From assembly GCA_964503275.1 (NCBI GenBank), contig CAZCZO010000006.1, positions 62,001 to 126,000 of the forward strand: a stretch of 64,000 nt of DNA, read 5' to 3'. A program made the translations under genes and the position numbers. The notes below the pieces were generated by a model, which was not told where the DNA came from, ran no database searches, and saw only the letters and a list, made by a program, of their open reading frames with translations. Shown one piece after another: positions 28,612 to 36,936 of this stretch. Positions within the stretch are counted from its first letter, which is position 1. Each line of letters opens with the position of its first letter. The DNA is from DASRAP01 sp964503275. GTDB taxonomy: Bacteria; Gemmatimonadota; Gemmatimonadetes; Gemmatimonadales; Gemmatimonadaceae.

Positions 28612-28629
28612 ACTACCCAGAAAGGTAGT
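28612..28629 (-). terminator. Hairpin between moaA and mdh
   Basis: ACTACC and GGTAGT form a 6-bp stem with a 6-base A-rich loop, 25 bases beyond the moaA stop. Next to it, at 28637-28648, lies a 12-base perfect palindrome CCGAGGCCTCGG. The hairpin may end the moa transcript; the palindrome could be an operator for mdh or part of the same structure. No T-tract follows. Confidence 0.4.
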
Positions 28630-28654
28630 GCCCGTACCGAGGCCTCGGAACCGT

Positions 28655-29626
28655 CTACCCGCCGACTTGTGAGAGCGCGCGGAGGCCACCGACACGCATC
28701 TGCAAGAGGTCGTGCGCCTCTGGCTTCTCGGCCAGTGCCCGCACGAACCACGGACCCAACGGTTCCCCACGCCGCAACGGCGTCCGCAGATCGACCTCAT
28801 GGTCACCGAAGAGACAGGTGCGTAAGCGTCCATCCGCCGTGAGGCGGACCCGATTGCACGTGCCGCAATACGTGTGGCTCATCGGGGTGATGACGCCGAT
28901 GGTCCCGGGCGCGCCCGGCAGACGGTGATAGACGGCCGGGCCGTTGCCCGCCGCGGGGCCGGCGTCGGACCGCAGGTCGCCCAGCGTGGCGACGCGGGCC
29001 AAGACCTCCGCGCTCGGCACGACGTGCTCCCACGTCAGATCCCGCAGTGACCCGACCGGCATCAGCTCGATGAAGCGCACATGCCACGGGTGCTCGAGCG
29101 TGAGGGCCGCGAAGTCGACGATCTCGTCGTCATTCACGCCGCGCAGCACGACCACGTTGATCTTGACCGGCCCGAGCCCGGCAGCCGTCGCGGCCCGCGC
29201 GGCGACCACCGGATCGAATCCCAAGTCCCGGCGTGCGATCGTCACGATGCGGTCGGGGCGCAGCGAGTCGGCCGACAGATTCACCCGATCCAGCCCCGCC
29301 GCGCGCAATGTGGCGGCGAGCTGCGGGAGCCGGACCCCGTTGGTCGACAACGCGATATCCTCGATGCCCTCGATGCGGCGCAGCTGCGCGATCAGGACGT
29401 CGAGCTCGGGACGCAGGGTCGGCTCGCCGCCGGTGAGCCGGATGCGCTTCAACCCCAGTGGGGCGAGTTGACGCACCACCTCGGTGATCTCCTCGTAGCT
29501 GAGGATGTCATCCTTGGGGAGCCACGCCAGTCCCTCGAGCGGCATGCAGTACGTGCAGCGGAAGTTGCAGCGATCGGTGACCGAGATGCGCAGGTACTCG
29601 ATCGACCGTCCGAATTGATCGATCAC
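28655..29626 (-). CDS. moaA: GTP 3',8-cyclase
   Basis: Radical SAM enzyme for the first step of molybdenum cofactor synthesis, acting with MoaC. The 323-residue product has the SAM cluster motif CNFRCTYCMP, TGGEPTLRPEL, and the C-terminal cluster cysteines CGTCNRVRLTADGRLRTC. I chose the GTG at 29626: it overlaps the moaE stop (GTGA) and has GGAGGTGG a few bases upstream, whereas the upstream GTG at 29644 would place that sequence inside the protein as a Gly-rich start. The protein ends in QVGG, as MoaA usually ends in a Gly-Gly tail. moaC is not in the window. Confidence 0.95.
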   Translation of the reverse strand: MIDQFGRSIEYLRISVTDRCNFRCTYCMPLEGLAWLPKDDILSYEEITEVVRQLAPLGLKRIRLTGGEPTLRPELDVLIAQLRRIEGIEDIALSTNGVRLPQLAATLRAAGLDRVNLSADSLRPDRIVTIARRDLGFDPVVAARAATAAGLGPVKINVVVLRGVNDDEIVDFAALTLEHPWHVRFIELMPVGSLRDLTWEHVVPSAEVLARVATLGDLRSDAGPAAGNGPAVYHRLPGAPGTIGVITPMSHTYCGTCNRVRLTADGRLRTCLFGDHEVDLRTPLRRGEPLGPWFVRALAEKPEAHDLLQMRVGGLRALSQVGG

Positions 29627-30042
29627 AAGGCCACCTCCACCCACTCGGCGGGGCCATCCGCGTAGTGCTCACGCTTCCAGATCGGGACCCGCCGCTTCAA
29701 CTGCTCGAGGACGAACTCGCAGGCGGCGAATGCGGCGCGCCGGTGCGGGTGTGCCGCCACGACGACCACCGCCGCGTCGCCGATGCGGAGCGCACCCAAC
29801 CGGTGTTCCACGGCCACCGCGACGTCCGCCCACTGCGCCTCGGCCTCCGCGACGATCAGGGCGAGCTCGCGCTCGGCCATCGGCCGATAGGCGCGGTAGT
29901 CCAGCGCGAGGACGGGTCGTCCGGCATTGCGATCCCGGACACATCCCACGAACGTCACCACACCGCCACGAGCGTCCGCGGTGACGAGTCCCATGAGCCG
30001 CGCCGGATCCAAGGGCTCTTCCACGATCGCGCTGTGGCTCAT
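29623..30042 (-). CDS. moaE: Molybdopterin synthase catalytic subunit
   Basis: Large subunit of molybdopterin synthase, which adds two sulfurs to cyclic pyranopterin using the MoaD thiocarboxylate. The 139 residues include GGVVTFVGCVRD, the segment HRLGALRIGDAAVVV, HPHRRAAFAACEF and the active-site lysine in VPIWKREHY. The ATG at 30042 overlaps the moaD stop as ATGA; the longer open frame upstream is moaD and the HU gene read out of phase. Confidence 0.95.
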   Translation of the reverse strand: MSHSAIVEEPLDPARLMGLVTADARGGVVTFVGCVRDRNAGRPVLALDYRAYRPMAERELALIVAEAEAQWADVAVAVEHRLGALRIGDAAVVVVAAHPHRRAAFAACEFVLEQLKRRVPIWKREHYADGPAEWVEVAL

Positions 30043-30290
30043 CCGCCGGCCACCGGTGGGATCGCCGCGATCTCGTCGGACGTCCCGATCGCGGCGTCGA
30101 GCGCGACGAAGCAGTGATTCACGGCGATCCGCGTACTCGCGGGGATCCCCTCGCCTCCCGGCAGCGCGCGCAGCGCGGCCAGGACATCGCCGGCGGTCGG
30201 GGCCGGCGGGAGCAGCACGCTCACCCGCTCCGCCCCGAGGAGGTCCGCCACCCGAGCGAACACCAGGACGGTCGCGGTCGCGGCGCTCAC
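30039..30290 (-). CDS. moaD: Molybdopterin synthase sulfur carrier subunit
   Basis: Small ubiquitin-like protein of 83 residues ending in the required Gly-Gly (PPVAGG). The conserved AVNHCFVALD block lies mid-protein. The GTG start overlaps the stop of the HU/IHF gene (GTGA) and the end overlaps moaE, so the three proteins are translationally coupled. MoaB/MoeB-type activating enzymes are not visible here. Confidence 0.93.
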   Translation of the reverse strand: MSAATATVLVFARVADLLGAERVSVLLPPAPTAGDVLAALRALPGGEGIPASTRIAVNHCFVALDAAIGTSDEIAAIPPVAGG

Positions 30291-30610
30291 TCGTCGTCCA
30301 GTTCTTTTTCGTAGGGCTCGCCGGCCACGATAGCCCGCAGCTCCTTCGACGGCTTGAACACGGGCACCGGTCGTGCGGCCACCTCGACCGGCGCGCCGGT
30401 GCGCGGATTGCGCGCCATACGGGTCTTGCGTTGACGGATCTTGAAGGTGCCGAATCCGCGCACTTCGATGTTCTTCTGCTCTGCCATGGCGACTTTGATC
30501 GCGTCCAGGAAGGCGTCCACGACGCGTGCACAGTCCTTCTTGGAGATCAGCGGTCCGGTGGTCCGCGCGATCTCATTCGTCACCAGCTCGACCAGGTCGG
30601 CTTTCGTCAT
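30287..30610 (-). CDS. HU/IHF family DNA-binding protein
   Basis: Nucleoid protein that bends DNA as a dimer. The 107 residues contain the DNA-binding arm RNPRTGAPVEVAARPVPVF split around the intercalating proline, and VRGFGTFKIRQRKTR before it. The ATG at 30610 gives the normal start MTKADLVELV; an upstream GTG-type extension of 30 residues is not conserved. The C-terminal 15 residues are acidic. It overlaps moaD, an unusual partnership between a nucleoid protein and cofactor synthesis. HU or IHF-beta cannot be separated by eye. Confidence 0.92.
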   Translation of the reverse strand: MTKADLVELVTNEIARTTGPLISKKDCARVVDAFLDAIKVAMAEQKNIEVRGFGTFKIRQRKTRMARNPRTGAPVEVAARPVPVFKPSKELRAIVAGEPYEKELDDE

Positions 30611-30663
30611 TCGGTCGTCCTCGACATCCCACGCCAGGGTGCCGCCATCGGGATCGAAAGTGC

Positions 30664-30693
30664 CGAAGCCCCGGCCGACAGGCTGGGGCTTCG
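30664..30693 (-). promoter_or_regulatory. Strong hairpin between carA and the HU/IHF gene
   Basis: CGAAGCCCCGGCC (30664-30676) pairs with GGCTGGGGCTTCG (30681-30693) to give a 13-bp stem with one G-U-type pair and a four-base loop. It may be the carA terminator running into the next gene in the opposite orientation sense, but all genes here are on the minus strand and carA ends at 30750, so it is equally the 5' end of the HU mRNA if the promoter at 30700-30729 is used. No T-tract follows. Confidence 0.6.
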
Positions 30694-30699
30694 AGGACA

Positions 30700-30729
30700 A
30701 GGCTAACGCCGTAGGTGCTTATGTGTCAA
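30700..30729 (-). promoter_or_regulatory. Candidate promoter of the HU-moaDEA operon
   Basis: A perfect -35 TTGACA (30729-30724) is followed after 18 bases by TAGCCT (30705-30700), which keeps the three most conserved -10 positions. The start point would fall near 30693, exactly at the foot of the strong hairpin, giving an mRNA with a structured 5' end and a leader of about 80 bases. Confidence 0.45.
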
Positions 30730-30749
30730 GGACTTGTGGTCCTGCGTTC

Positions 30750-31859
30750 TCAGCGAGCGCGCACAGCCGCCATGAAGTCGTCGAAGAGCGGCCGCGCATC
30801 GTGCGGCCCCGGGGCGGCCTCCGGGTGATACTGCACCGAGAAGATGGGCAAGTCGCGGTGCCGAACCCCTTCGATCGTACCGTCATTGAGGTTGACATGC
30901 GTCACCTCCAGCGACGGCGCGCCCGGCACCCCCTGCTCATCCCCCGCGACGGCAAAGCCGTGGTTCTGTGAGGTGATCAGCACTTGGCCCGTGGTCAAGT
31001 CCTTCACCGGCTGATTCCCGCCTCGGTGCCCGAAGGGCAGCTTGACGGTCGAGCCGCCGAAGGTCAGGCCGATGAGCTGATGCCCGAGGCAGATCCCGAA
31101 CATCGGGACCCCGGCCTCGGCGACCTCGCGGATCGCGGCGGGCGCGTACTCGACGGCCGCCGGGTCTCCGGGTCCGTTGGAGAGGAACACCCCATCTGGA
31201 CGACGAGCAAGCACCTCGGCGGCTGGGGTCGTGGCCGGAACGACCGTGACGCGGCACCCGCGCTCCTCGAAGAGCCGCAGGATGTTGCGCTTGATGCCGA
31301 AGTCGTACGCGACGATGTGGTGGGCGGCGGTGTCGGCGCCCCAGCTGTACTCCTCAGCGGTCGATACGACCGACGCGAGATCGAGCCCGGACATCGAGGG
31401 GCAGGCCTCGAGCGCAGCCAGCGCTTCGCGATCGGGCGTCGTGCCCACGCCGATGACGCCTCGCAGCACTCCGCCGGACCGCAGGTGGCGGGTCAGGCGC
31501 CGTGTGTCCACGCCTTCGAGGATCGGGATACCCGCCTCACCGAGGTACCGATCGAGCGAAGAGGTCGCGCGCCAGTTCGCGTACTGGCGCGACAGCTCCT
31601 TCACCACGACCCCCGCGACCGACGGTGCCGCCGACTCGGGGTCCTCCCCGTTGATCCCGTAGTTGCCGATCATCGGCGAGGTCATCACGACGATCTGGCC
31701 CGAGTAGGACGGATCGGTGAAGACCTCCTGATACCCGGTCATGTTCGTCGTGAACACCACCTCGGCCACGGCCGCACGCTCAGGCCCGTGATGCCGCCCA
31801 GCGAACAGGGTCCCGTCCTCAAGGAGGAGGAACCCTGCGCGTCCACGAACGATGCTCAC
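30750..31859 (-). CDS. carA: Carbamoyl-phosphate synthase small subunit
   Basis: Glutamine amidotransferase subunit that delivers ammonia to CarB for carbamoyl phosphate, used in pyrimidine and arginine synthesis. The 369 residues have the N-terminal CarA domain (TNMTGYQEVFTDPSYSGQI) and a class I glutaminase with GICLGHQ (nucleophile Cys) and VQYHPEA (His, Glu). It starts with GTG seven bases after secG. carB does not follow; the next genes are the HU-moa set, so the large subunit is encoded elsewhere. Confidence 0.96.
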   Translation of the reverse strand: MSIVRGRAGFLLLEDGTLFAGRHHGPERAAVAEVVFTTNMTGYQEVFTDPSYSGQIVVMTSPMIGNYGINGEDPESAAPSVAGVVVKELSRQYANWRATSSLDRYLGEAGIPILEGVDTRRLTRHLRSGGVLRGVIGVGTTPDREALAALEACPSMSGLDLASVVSTAEEYSWGADTAAHHIVAYDFGIKRNILRLFEERGCRVTVVPATTPAAEVLARRPDGVFLSNGPGDPAAVEYAPAAIREVAEAGVPMFGICLGHQLIGLTFGGSTVKLPFGHRGGNQPVKDLTTGQVLITSQNHGFAVAGDEQGVPGAPSLEVTHVNLNDGTIEGVRHRDLPIFSVQYHPEAAPGPHDARPLFDDFMAAVRAR

Positions 31860-31865
31860 GGGCGT

Positions 31866-32234
31866 TTACTGCGAAGCGCCGCTGTCGCCGCCCGTGGGCG
31901 GCACGCTCTGCAGCGGCACCGTCGGCGCGCCGGCCGGCGCCGTGGGCGCGGCTGGGGGCGCCGAGAACTGGTCGTCAAGCACTGAGCGGACGCCCCGGCT
32001 CCGGGCCGACATGATCTGCAGGACGAACGCCAACGTCAAGAAGATGCCACCGGCCCACCAGCTGGTCTTGGTCAGCAGGTTGCCGGCTTCGCGAGACCCG
32101 AGCAAGGAGTTCGGACTCGAGCCCGCTCCCCCGAACGATGCGGCGAGACCCCCGCCCTTCCCGGCCTGCAGAAGGATCGCGGCGCCCAATACGACCGCGT
32201 CGATGAGCAACAGCACTACGAGAAATTTGTACAT
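31866..32234 (-). CDS. secG: Preprotein translocase subunit SecG
   Basis: Small inner-membrane partner of SecYE that helps SecA-driven secretion. Two helices flank the conserved loop (QAGKGGGLAASFGG), at about residues 2-20 and 58-78. The 122-residue length includes a Pro/Ala-rich C-terminal tail after residue 90. It follows tpiA, as secG does in many bacteria. A 78-base gap upstream has AT-rich patches that could hold an internal promoter. Confidence 0.92.
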   Translation of the reverse strand: MYKFLVVLLLIDAVVLGAAILLQAGKGGGLAASFGGAGSSPNSLLGSREAGNLLTKTSWWAGGIFLTLAFVLQIMSARSRGVRSVLDDQFSAPPAAPTAPAGAPTVPLQSVPPTGGDSGASQ

Positions 32235-32312
32235 CGGTCTGGTGTGAGATACAGTCTCGAAACATACACCGAACCCAGGGCATCCGTCCAGCCCCGCAGC
32301 ACACCGGGACGG

Positions 32313-33071
32313 CTACTCGCCCAACCGTGTCGAGACGATCGACTGCCAGCCGTCGGCGTCCAGCGAGGCCCCACCCACCAGCACGCCATCCACGTGCTCT
32401 TCGGCGACGAGCGCCTTGACGTTCTGCTGGGTCACGGACCCGCCGTACAGGATGGGGACCCCGCGCGGTCGCTCCGTCCGCTCCCGCACCGCCGCACGCA
32501 GCTGCGCATGCACCGCGTTCGCGTCGGCCGGGGTCGCGTTCTGCCCCGTACCGATCGCCCAGACGGGCTCGTAGGCGAGGAGCATCTGACCGACCTGGGT
32601 CGGCTCCAGTCCGTCGATCGCCGAGAACAATTGGCGTGTCACGACCTCGAGCGTCGTGCCGGCGCTGCGTTGCTCCAGCGTCTCCCCGACGCAGAGTACG
32701 GGCACGAGGCCCGCCCGGAACGCGGCGCGCACTTTGCGCTGCGTGTCGGGCTCGGTCTCCCCGAACACATGGCGTCGCTCGGAGTGGCCGATCAACGCAT
32801 AGCGCGCACCCGCGCTCCGAGCGATCGGCGCGGAGTTCTCGCCGGTGAACGCGCCCTTGTCCTCCCAGTGGACGTTCTGCACCCCCACCTGGATATCGGA
32901 CCGGTCCTTCAGGCCGGCGACGACCGTGGAGAGGGCGATCGCCGACGGGAACAGGATGACGGAGCGGTCCTGCATCCGCCCATAGTGTGCGAGGAACTGT
33001 CGGAGGAACGCAGCGGCATCGGTCGGCCCATGGTTCATCTTCCAGTTGCCGGCGAAGATCAACGGCTTCAT
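32313..33071 (-). CDS. tpiA: Triosephosphate isomerase
   Basis: Interconverts dihydroxyacetone phosphate and glyceraldehyde 3-phosphate. The 252 residues show FAGNWKMN (catalytic Lys), IGHSERR (His), AYEPVWAIGTG (Glu) and the phosphate loop YGGSV. The open frame extends upstream, but the ATG at 33071 gives the standard N-terminus. It lies 20 bases after pgk in a gapA-pgk-tpiA glycolysis cluster. Confidence 0.98.
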   Translation of the reverse strand: MKPLIFAGNWKMNHGPTDAAAFLRQFLAHYGRMQDRSVILFPSAIALSTVVAGLKDRSDIQVGVQNVHWEDKGAFTGENSAPIARSAGARYALIGHSERRHVFGETEPDTQRKVRAAFRAGLVPVLCVGETLEQRSAGTTLEVVTRQLFSAIDGLEPTQVGQMLLAYEPVWAIGTGQNATPADANAVHAQLRAAVRERTERPRGVPILYGGSVTQQNVKALVAEEHVDGVLVGGASLDADGWQSIVSTRLGE

Positions 33072-33091
33072 AGCGTGTCGGGTGAGATGGG

Positions 33092-34294
33092 TCAGGCGGC
33101 GTCGAGCGCGGCCACACCCGGCAGCGTACGGCCTTCGAGGAACTCCAGCGACGCGCCGCCTCCGGTACTGACGTGGCTCATCGCGCTGGCCAACCCGGCC
33201 TGCGCGACGGCCGCCGCCGAGTCCCCGCCGCCGACGATGGTCGTCGCACCGCGCCGCGTCGCGTCCGCCATCGCGCGGGCGACGGTGGAGGTCCCGTGGT
33301 CGAGTGGTGGGTGCTCGAACACGCCCATCGGCCCATTCCACAGCACCGTCTTCGCGGACAGGATCGCGCGCGCGTACGAGGCCGCGGTCTCCGGGCCGAT
33401 GTCCAGCATCGCCTCGCTCGCTGGGATCTGGTCGCGCCGCACGGGGTGCGCCTCGGAGGCCCGCGCGATGGACGGTGCGACCAGCGCATCGTGCGGGAGG
33501 ATGAGCGTCGTCCCCGAGCGGGCGATCAATTCCGCCGCGAGGTCCACGCGGTCCGGCTCGACCAACGACGACCCCACTTCGAGGCCCATCGCCCGGTAGA
33601 AGGTGCAGGCCATGGCCCCGCCGATCAGCAAGGCATCCACCTTCGGCAGGAGGGCCTCGATCACGTCGATCTTGCCGGAGATCTTGGACCCGCCCAGCAC
33701 CGCGACGAACGGTCGCTTCGGCGCATCCAGCGCCGTCCCGAGATACGTCAGCTCACGCGCCATGAGCAACCCGGCCACCGCCGGCTTCAGCACCTGGGCC
33801 ACGCCCACCGTCGACGCGTGTGCGCGATGCGCCGCGCCGAAGGCATCGTTCACAAAGACGTCGCCCAGGGCGGCGAGACGCTCCGACAGCCCTGGGTCGT
33901 TCGTCTCCTCGCCCGCAAGGAACCGCGTGTTCTCCAGGACGAGGACGGACCCATCGGCGAGCTGTCGCGTGGCCGCGACGGCGGCCGCGCTGTCCGTCTC
34001 ACCGAAGAACGTGACCGGGAACGGCGCGAGCGTCGCGAAGTGCGCCGCGACGCCGGCCAACGAATAGCGTGGATCAGGGCCACCGCGCGGGCGGCCGAAG
34101 TGCGAGAGGAGGACGACCCGCGCCCCCCGCGTGGTCAACCACTCCAGGGTCGGGATCGCGGCGACCAGCCGGGTCGCATCCGTGACCCGACCGGCCTCAT
34201 CGACCGGCACGTTGAAATCCACACGCACCAGCACCCGGCGGCCACGCCACTCACCCGGCAGGTCCGCCGGGGTCTGCACCCGCCCCTTCGTCAC
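33092..34294 (-). CDS. pgk: Phosphoglycerate kinase
   Basis: Makes ATP from 1,3-bisphosphoglycerate. The 400-residue protein has RVDFNVPVDEAGRVTD near residue 25, HFGRPRGGPD, NDAFGAAHRAHAS and the ATP loop GGGDSAAA. The GTG at 34294 overlaps the gapA stop (GTGA); upstream codons read through gapA out of frame. The N-terminus carries a short extension (about 15 residues) before the usual VLVRVD strand. Confidence 0.97.
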   Translation of the reverse strand: MTKGRVQTPADLPGEWRGRRVLVRVDFNVPVDEAGRVTDATRLVAAIPTLEWLTTRGARVVLLSHFGRPRGGPDPRYSLAGVAAHFATLAPFPVTFFGETDSAAAVAATRQLADGSVLVLENTRFLAGEETNDPGLSERLAALGDVFVNDAFGAAHRAHASTVGVAQVLKPAVAGLLMARELTYLGTALDAPKRPFVAVLGGSKISGKIDVIEALLPKVDALLIGGAMACTFYRAMGLEVGSSLVEPDRVDLAAELIARSGTTLILPHDALVAPSIARASEAHPVRRDQIPASEAMLDIGPETAASYARAILSAKTVLWNGPMGVFEHPPLDHGTSTVARAMADATRRGATTIVGGGDSAAAVAQAGLASAMSHVSTGGGASLEFLEGRTLPGVAALDAA

Positions 34295-35304
34295 GAGACG
34301 CCGCCGACCAGACGCAACAGGTCCAGACAACGGTTCGAGTAGCCCCACTCGTTGTCGTACCAGCCCGACAACTTCACGAGCGTCCCATCGATCACGTTGG
34401 TGCACTTCGCGTCGAGGATGCACGAATGCGGGTTGCCGATATAGTCGCACGAGACGAGTTCGAGCGGCGAATAGGCGAGGATCCCGCGCAGGGGGCCCGA
34501 CTCGCTCGCCGCCAGGAACGCCGCGTTGACGTCAGCGATGGTGGTCGGGCGCTCGACCTCGACCGTGAGCTCGGTCAGGGAGACGTTCGGCGTCGGCACG
34601 CGGATCGCGATGCCGTCGATCTTGCCCTGCACCTCGGGGATGACCAGACCGGTCGCCTTCGCGGCGCCCGTGGACGTCGGGATCATGGAGACCGCGGCCG
34701 CACGCGAACGGCGCAGGTCCTTGTGCGGCTGATCGAGCAGCGACTGATCGTTCGTGTACGAGTGGATCGTGACCATCGACGCATGGCGGAAGCCGAAGGT
34801 CTCCCGCACGACCTGCACCATGGGCACGAGACAGTTCGTCGTGCACGAGGCATTGGACAGGATGTGGTGCGAGGCCGCATCGTACTTCTGATGGTTCACG
34901 CCCATCACGATCGTGATGTCCTCGCCCGTCGCGGGGGCCGAGATGATCACCTTGCGGGCCCCGGCGTCGCGATGCTTCTGGGCGTCGGCGGCGTTCGTGA
35001 ACCGGCCCGTCGATTCGAGCACGACATCGACGCCGAGCGCCTTCCACGGGAGCTTGGCCGGATCGCGCTCGGCCAGCACCGCGAGGTCCTTGCCGTTGAT
35101 CCGCATCCCCGTGGCCGTGCGCTCGACCGATCCGGCGAAGGTCCGGTGCACGGAGTCGTAGGTGAACAGGTGCATCAGCGTCGCCGGATCGGTCAGATCG
35201 TTGACGGCGACGAACTCGAGATCGGTCATGCCGCGCTCGTGTGCGGCGCGAAGCACTTGGCGCCCGATGCGGCCGAAGCCGTTGATGCCGACGCGGATGG
35301 TCAT
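34291..35304 (-). CDS. gapA: Glyceraldehyde-3-phosphate dehydrogenase, type I
   Basis: Oxidises glyceraldehyde 3-phosphate with NAD and phosphate. The 337 residues begin with the NAD fold RVGINGFGRIGRQ and contain SNASCTTNCL with the catalytic Cys at about 154. I used the ATG at 35304, which overlaps the comF stop (ATGA); twelve upstream codons are unconserved. An Asp after the second strand (VNDLTD) points to NAD rather than NADP. Confidence 0.97.
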   Translation of the reverse strand: MTIRVGINGFGRIGRQVLRAAHERGMTDLEFVAVNDLTDPATLMHLFTYDSVHRTFAGSVERTATGMRINGKDLAVLAERDPAKLPWKALGVDVVLESTGRFTNAADAQKHRDAGARKVIISAPATGEDITIVMGVNHQKYDAASHHILSNASCTTNCLVPMVQVVRETFGFRHASMVTIHSYTNDQSLLDQPHKDLRRSRAAAVSMIPTSTGAAKATGLVIPEVQGKIDGIAIRVPTPNVSLTELTVEVERPTTIADVNAAFLAASESGPLRGILAYSPLELVSCDYIGNPHSCILDAKCTNVIDGTLVKLSGWYDNEWGYSNRCLDLLRLVGGVS

Positions 35305-36059
35305 GCGAACAAACTCCAAGAAGGGGTCGATCGGTCCCACGCGGCGCGCGCGCGACCGAAGGTGGCGAGATGGATGCGGCGTGCCCCGGCGGCGCGCACG
35401 ATGTCGGCGCAGGCCACCAAGGTGGCCGCTGTGGTGACGACATCGTCCACGACCACGACGTCGCGATCCTTCGCGTGCATCGCGCCGGGCCCGGCTGAGA
35501 ACGCCCCCTGAACGTTCGCGGAACGCTCTGCGGGCGTCAACCGCACCTGGCTCTCGCTGCTCCGGGTCCGCTGCACGAGCTCAGGGTCCCAGTCGGCGCC
35601 CCAGTGCGAGGCGACCGCGCGGGCGATCAGCGCGGCCTGATTGTAGCCGCGCTCTCGACGTCGGGTCGCCGCGACCGGCACGGGGACCACGAGCAGCCGG
35701 GTGCCCGGCGGGTGGAGTGGACGCCGCGTCGCCACGCGCGCCCCGAGGGACTCCCCCAGCCGCGCCCACCCATCGTACTTGAGCGCGTGGACCAGATCGC
35801 CGCCCGCTCCGTCCGGGACCCAGCACCACGACCGGCAGGTCGCGATCCACGGGGGCAGCAGGGCGCACCACCGGCACTCAGCCGTCGCGCCCGGGTGACC
35901 GCAGCGCGCGCAGAACGGCGCCTCGATCCGCTGGACGCTGGCCCAGCACGGCGAACAGACCATCGCACGCGCCGCCGCCACGGCGGCCCCGCATCGCACG
36001 CAGTGTGGCGGCAGGCAGACGTCGAGCACCGCGCGCCTGGCATCGTCGAAGAGGGTCAT
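35301..36059 (-). CDS. comF: ComF family phosphoribosyltransferase-like protein
   Basis: The 252-residue protein has an N-terminal zinc-binding region with several CxxC pairs (CVRCGAA, CSPCW, CARCG, CRWC) and a C-terminal phosphoribosyltransferase fold with the PRPP loop VVVVDDVVTTAATL. ComF proteins are linked to DNA uptake or processing during transformation in competent species; their reaction is not settled. The ERGYNQA motif is present. It lies between aroE and gapA with four-base overlap to gapA. No other competence gene is in the window except radA. Confidence 0.9.
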   Translation of the reverse strand: MTLFDDARRAVLDVCLPPHCVRCGAAVAAARAMVCSPCWASVQRIEAPFCARCGHPGATAECRWCALLPPWIATCRSWCWVPDGAGGDLVHALKYDGWARLGESLGARVATRRPLHPPGTRLLVVPVPVAATRRRERGYNQAALIARAVASHWGADWDPELVQRTRSSESQVRLTPAERSANVQGAFSAGPGAMHAKDRDVVVVDDVVTTAATLVACADIVRAAGARRIHLATFGRARAAWDRSTPSWSLFA

Positions 36060-36132
36060 GGCGACACGATACGCCGCACGATCCGCGGCGCATCATCGAT
36101 GGGACGCCGATCGGCCCAGGCGAACGCCGCCG

Positions 36133-36936
36133 TCAGTCGGTCAGCGCGCGACGCATCACCGCGCGGTCGGGCGCGATGCCGAACCACTGCTCGAAGGCCA
36201 GCGCGCCCTGTTCCAGCAACATGCCCACGCCGTCGACCGCGGCCAGCCCTCGCTGCCGCGCCGCGCGGACCCATGGCGTGCCGTCCCGCCGGTACACGAG
36301 GTCGAAGACCCGCGTGCCGGCGGCGAGCACACCGGGGTCGATGGGACCCGGTTCGTCACCGAGACCCAGCGGCGTGGCGTTCACCACCAGATCGGCCCGG
36401 TCCACCGCGGAACGCAGGTCGTCGCCGAGCGCTGCGACGTCGGCGAAACGAGCCACCAGCCCCGCCGCACGATCCCTGGACCGCGAGACCACCGTCACCC
36501 GGGCGCCGGGCCATCGTTCGATCGCCGCGAGCACCGCGGCTGCGGAGCCCCCGGCCCCGACCACCACGACCTGCCAGGCGCCGGGCGGCCCGAAGGCGTC
36601 CGCGACCGCGGCCGCGAATCCGCCCACATCGGTGTTGTGCCCGACGAGCGCGTCGCCCTCGGTCCAGAAGGTGTTGACCGCGCCCACGCGTGCGGCGAGT
36701 GCGGTCACCCGGTCACACTGGGCGAACACGGCCTCCTTGTGCGGGATCGTGACGTTACCGGCGGCGTTGGCAGATCGCAACGCGTCGAGCGCCGCGCTCA
36801 GCGCGTCCGGGGCCACGTCTTGTGCGTCGTAGCGGAGCGCGATCCCCGCGGCGCGCAGCGCGGCGTTCTGGAACCGTGGTGAGAGGGAGTGCGCCACCGG
36901 ATGGCCGAGCAGCACCAACCGCGAGGGCCGACTCAC
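36133..36936 (-). CDS. aroE: Shikimate dehydrogenase
   Basis: Reduces 3-dehydroshikimate with NADPH in aromatic amino acid synthesis. The 267 residues show HSLSPRFQNAAL near the start, NVTIPHKEAVF with the catalytic Lys, GHNTDVGGF, the nucleotide loop VVGAGGSAAAVLAAI and the end block DGVGMLLEQGALAFEQW. The GTG at 36936 overlaps the phosphatase stop (GTGA). The 73-base gap to comF shows no structure that I can name. Confidence 0.95.
   Translation of the reverse strand: MSRPSRLVLLGHPVAHSLSPRFQNAALRAAGIALRYDAQDVAPDALSAALDALRSANAAGNVTIPHKEAVFAQCDRVTALAARVGAVNTFWTEGDALVGHNTDVGGFAAAVADAFGPPGAWQVVVVGAGGSAAAVLAAIERWPGARVTVVSRSRDRAAGLVARFADVAALGDDLRSAVDRADLVVNATPLGLGDEPGPIDPGVLAAGTRVFDLVYRRDGTPWVRAARQRGLAAVDGVGMLLEQGALAFEQWFGIAPDRAVMRRALTD

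Noticed and set aside
30039..30749. Possible molybdenum cofactor riboswitch upstream of the moa genes
   Set aside because: The only structure is one long simple hairpin; the multi-helix Moco fold is not visible.
30611..30749. carB expected after carA
   Set aside because: Only 139 non-coding bases follow carA before the HU gene; the large subunit is not in the window.
36056..36274. 72-codon minus-strand frame between aroE and comF, ending in an ATGA-like overlap with comF
   Set aside because: Most of it overlaps aroE in another frame and it shows no conserved feature, though the overlap geometry made it tempting.
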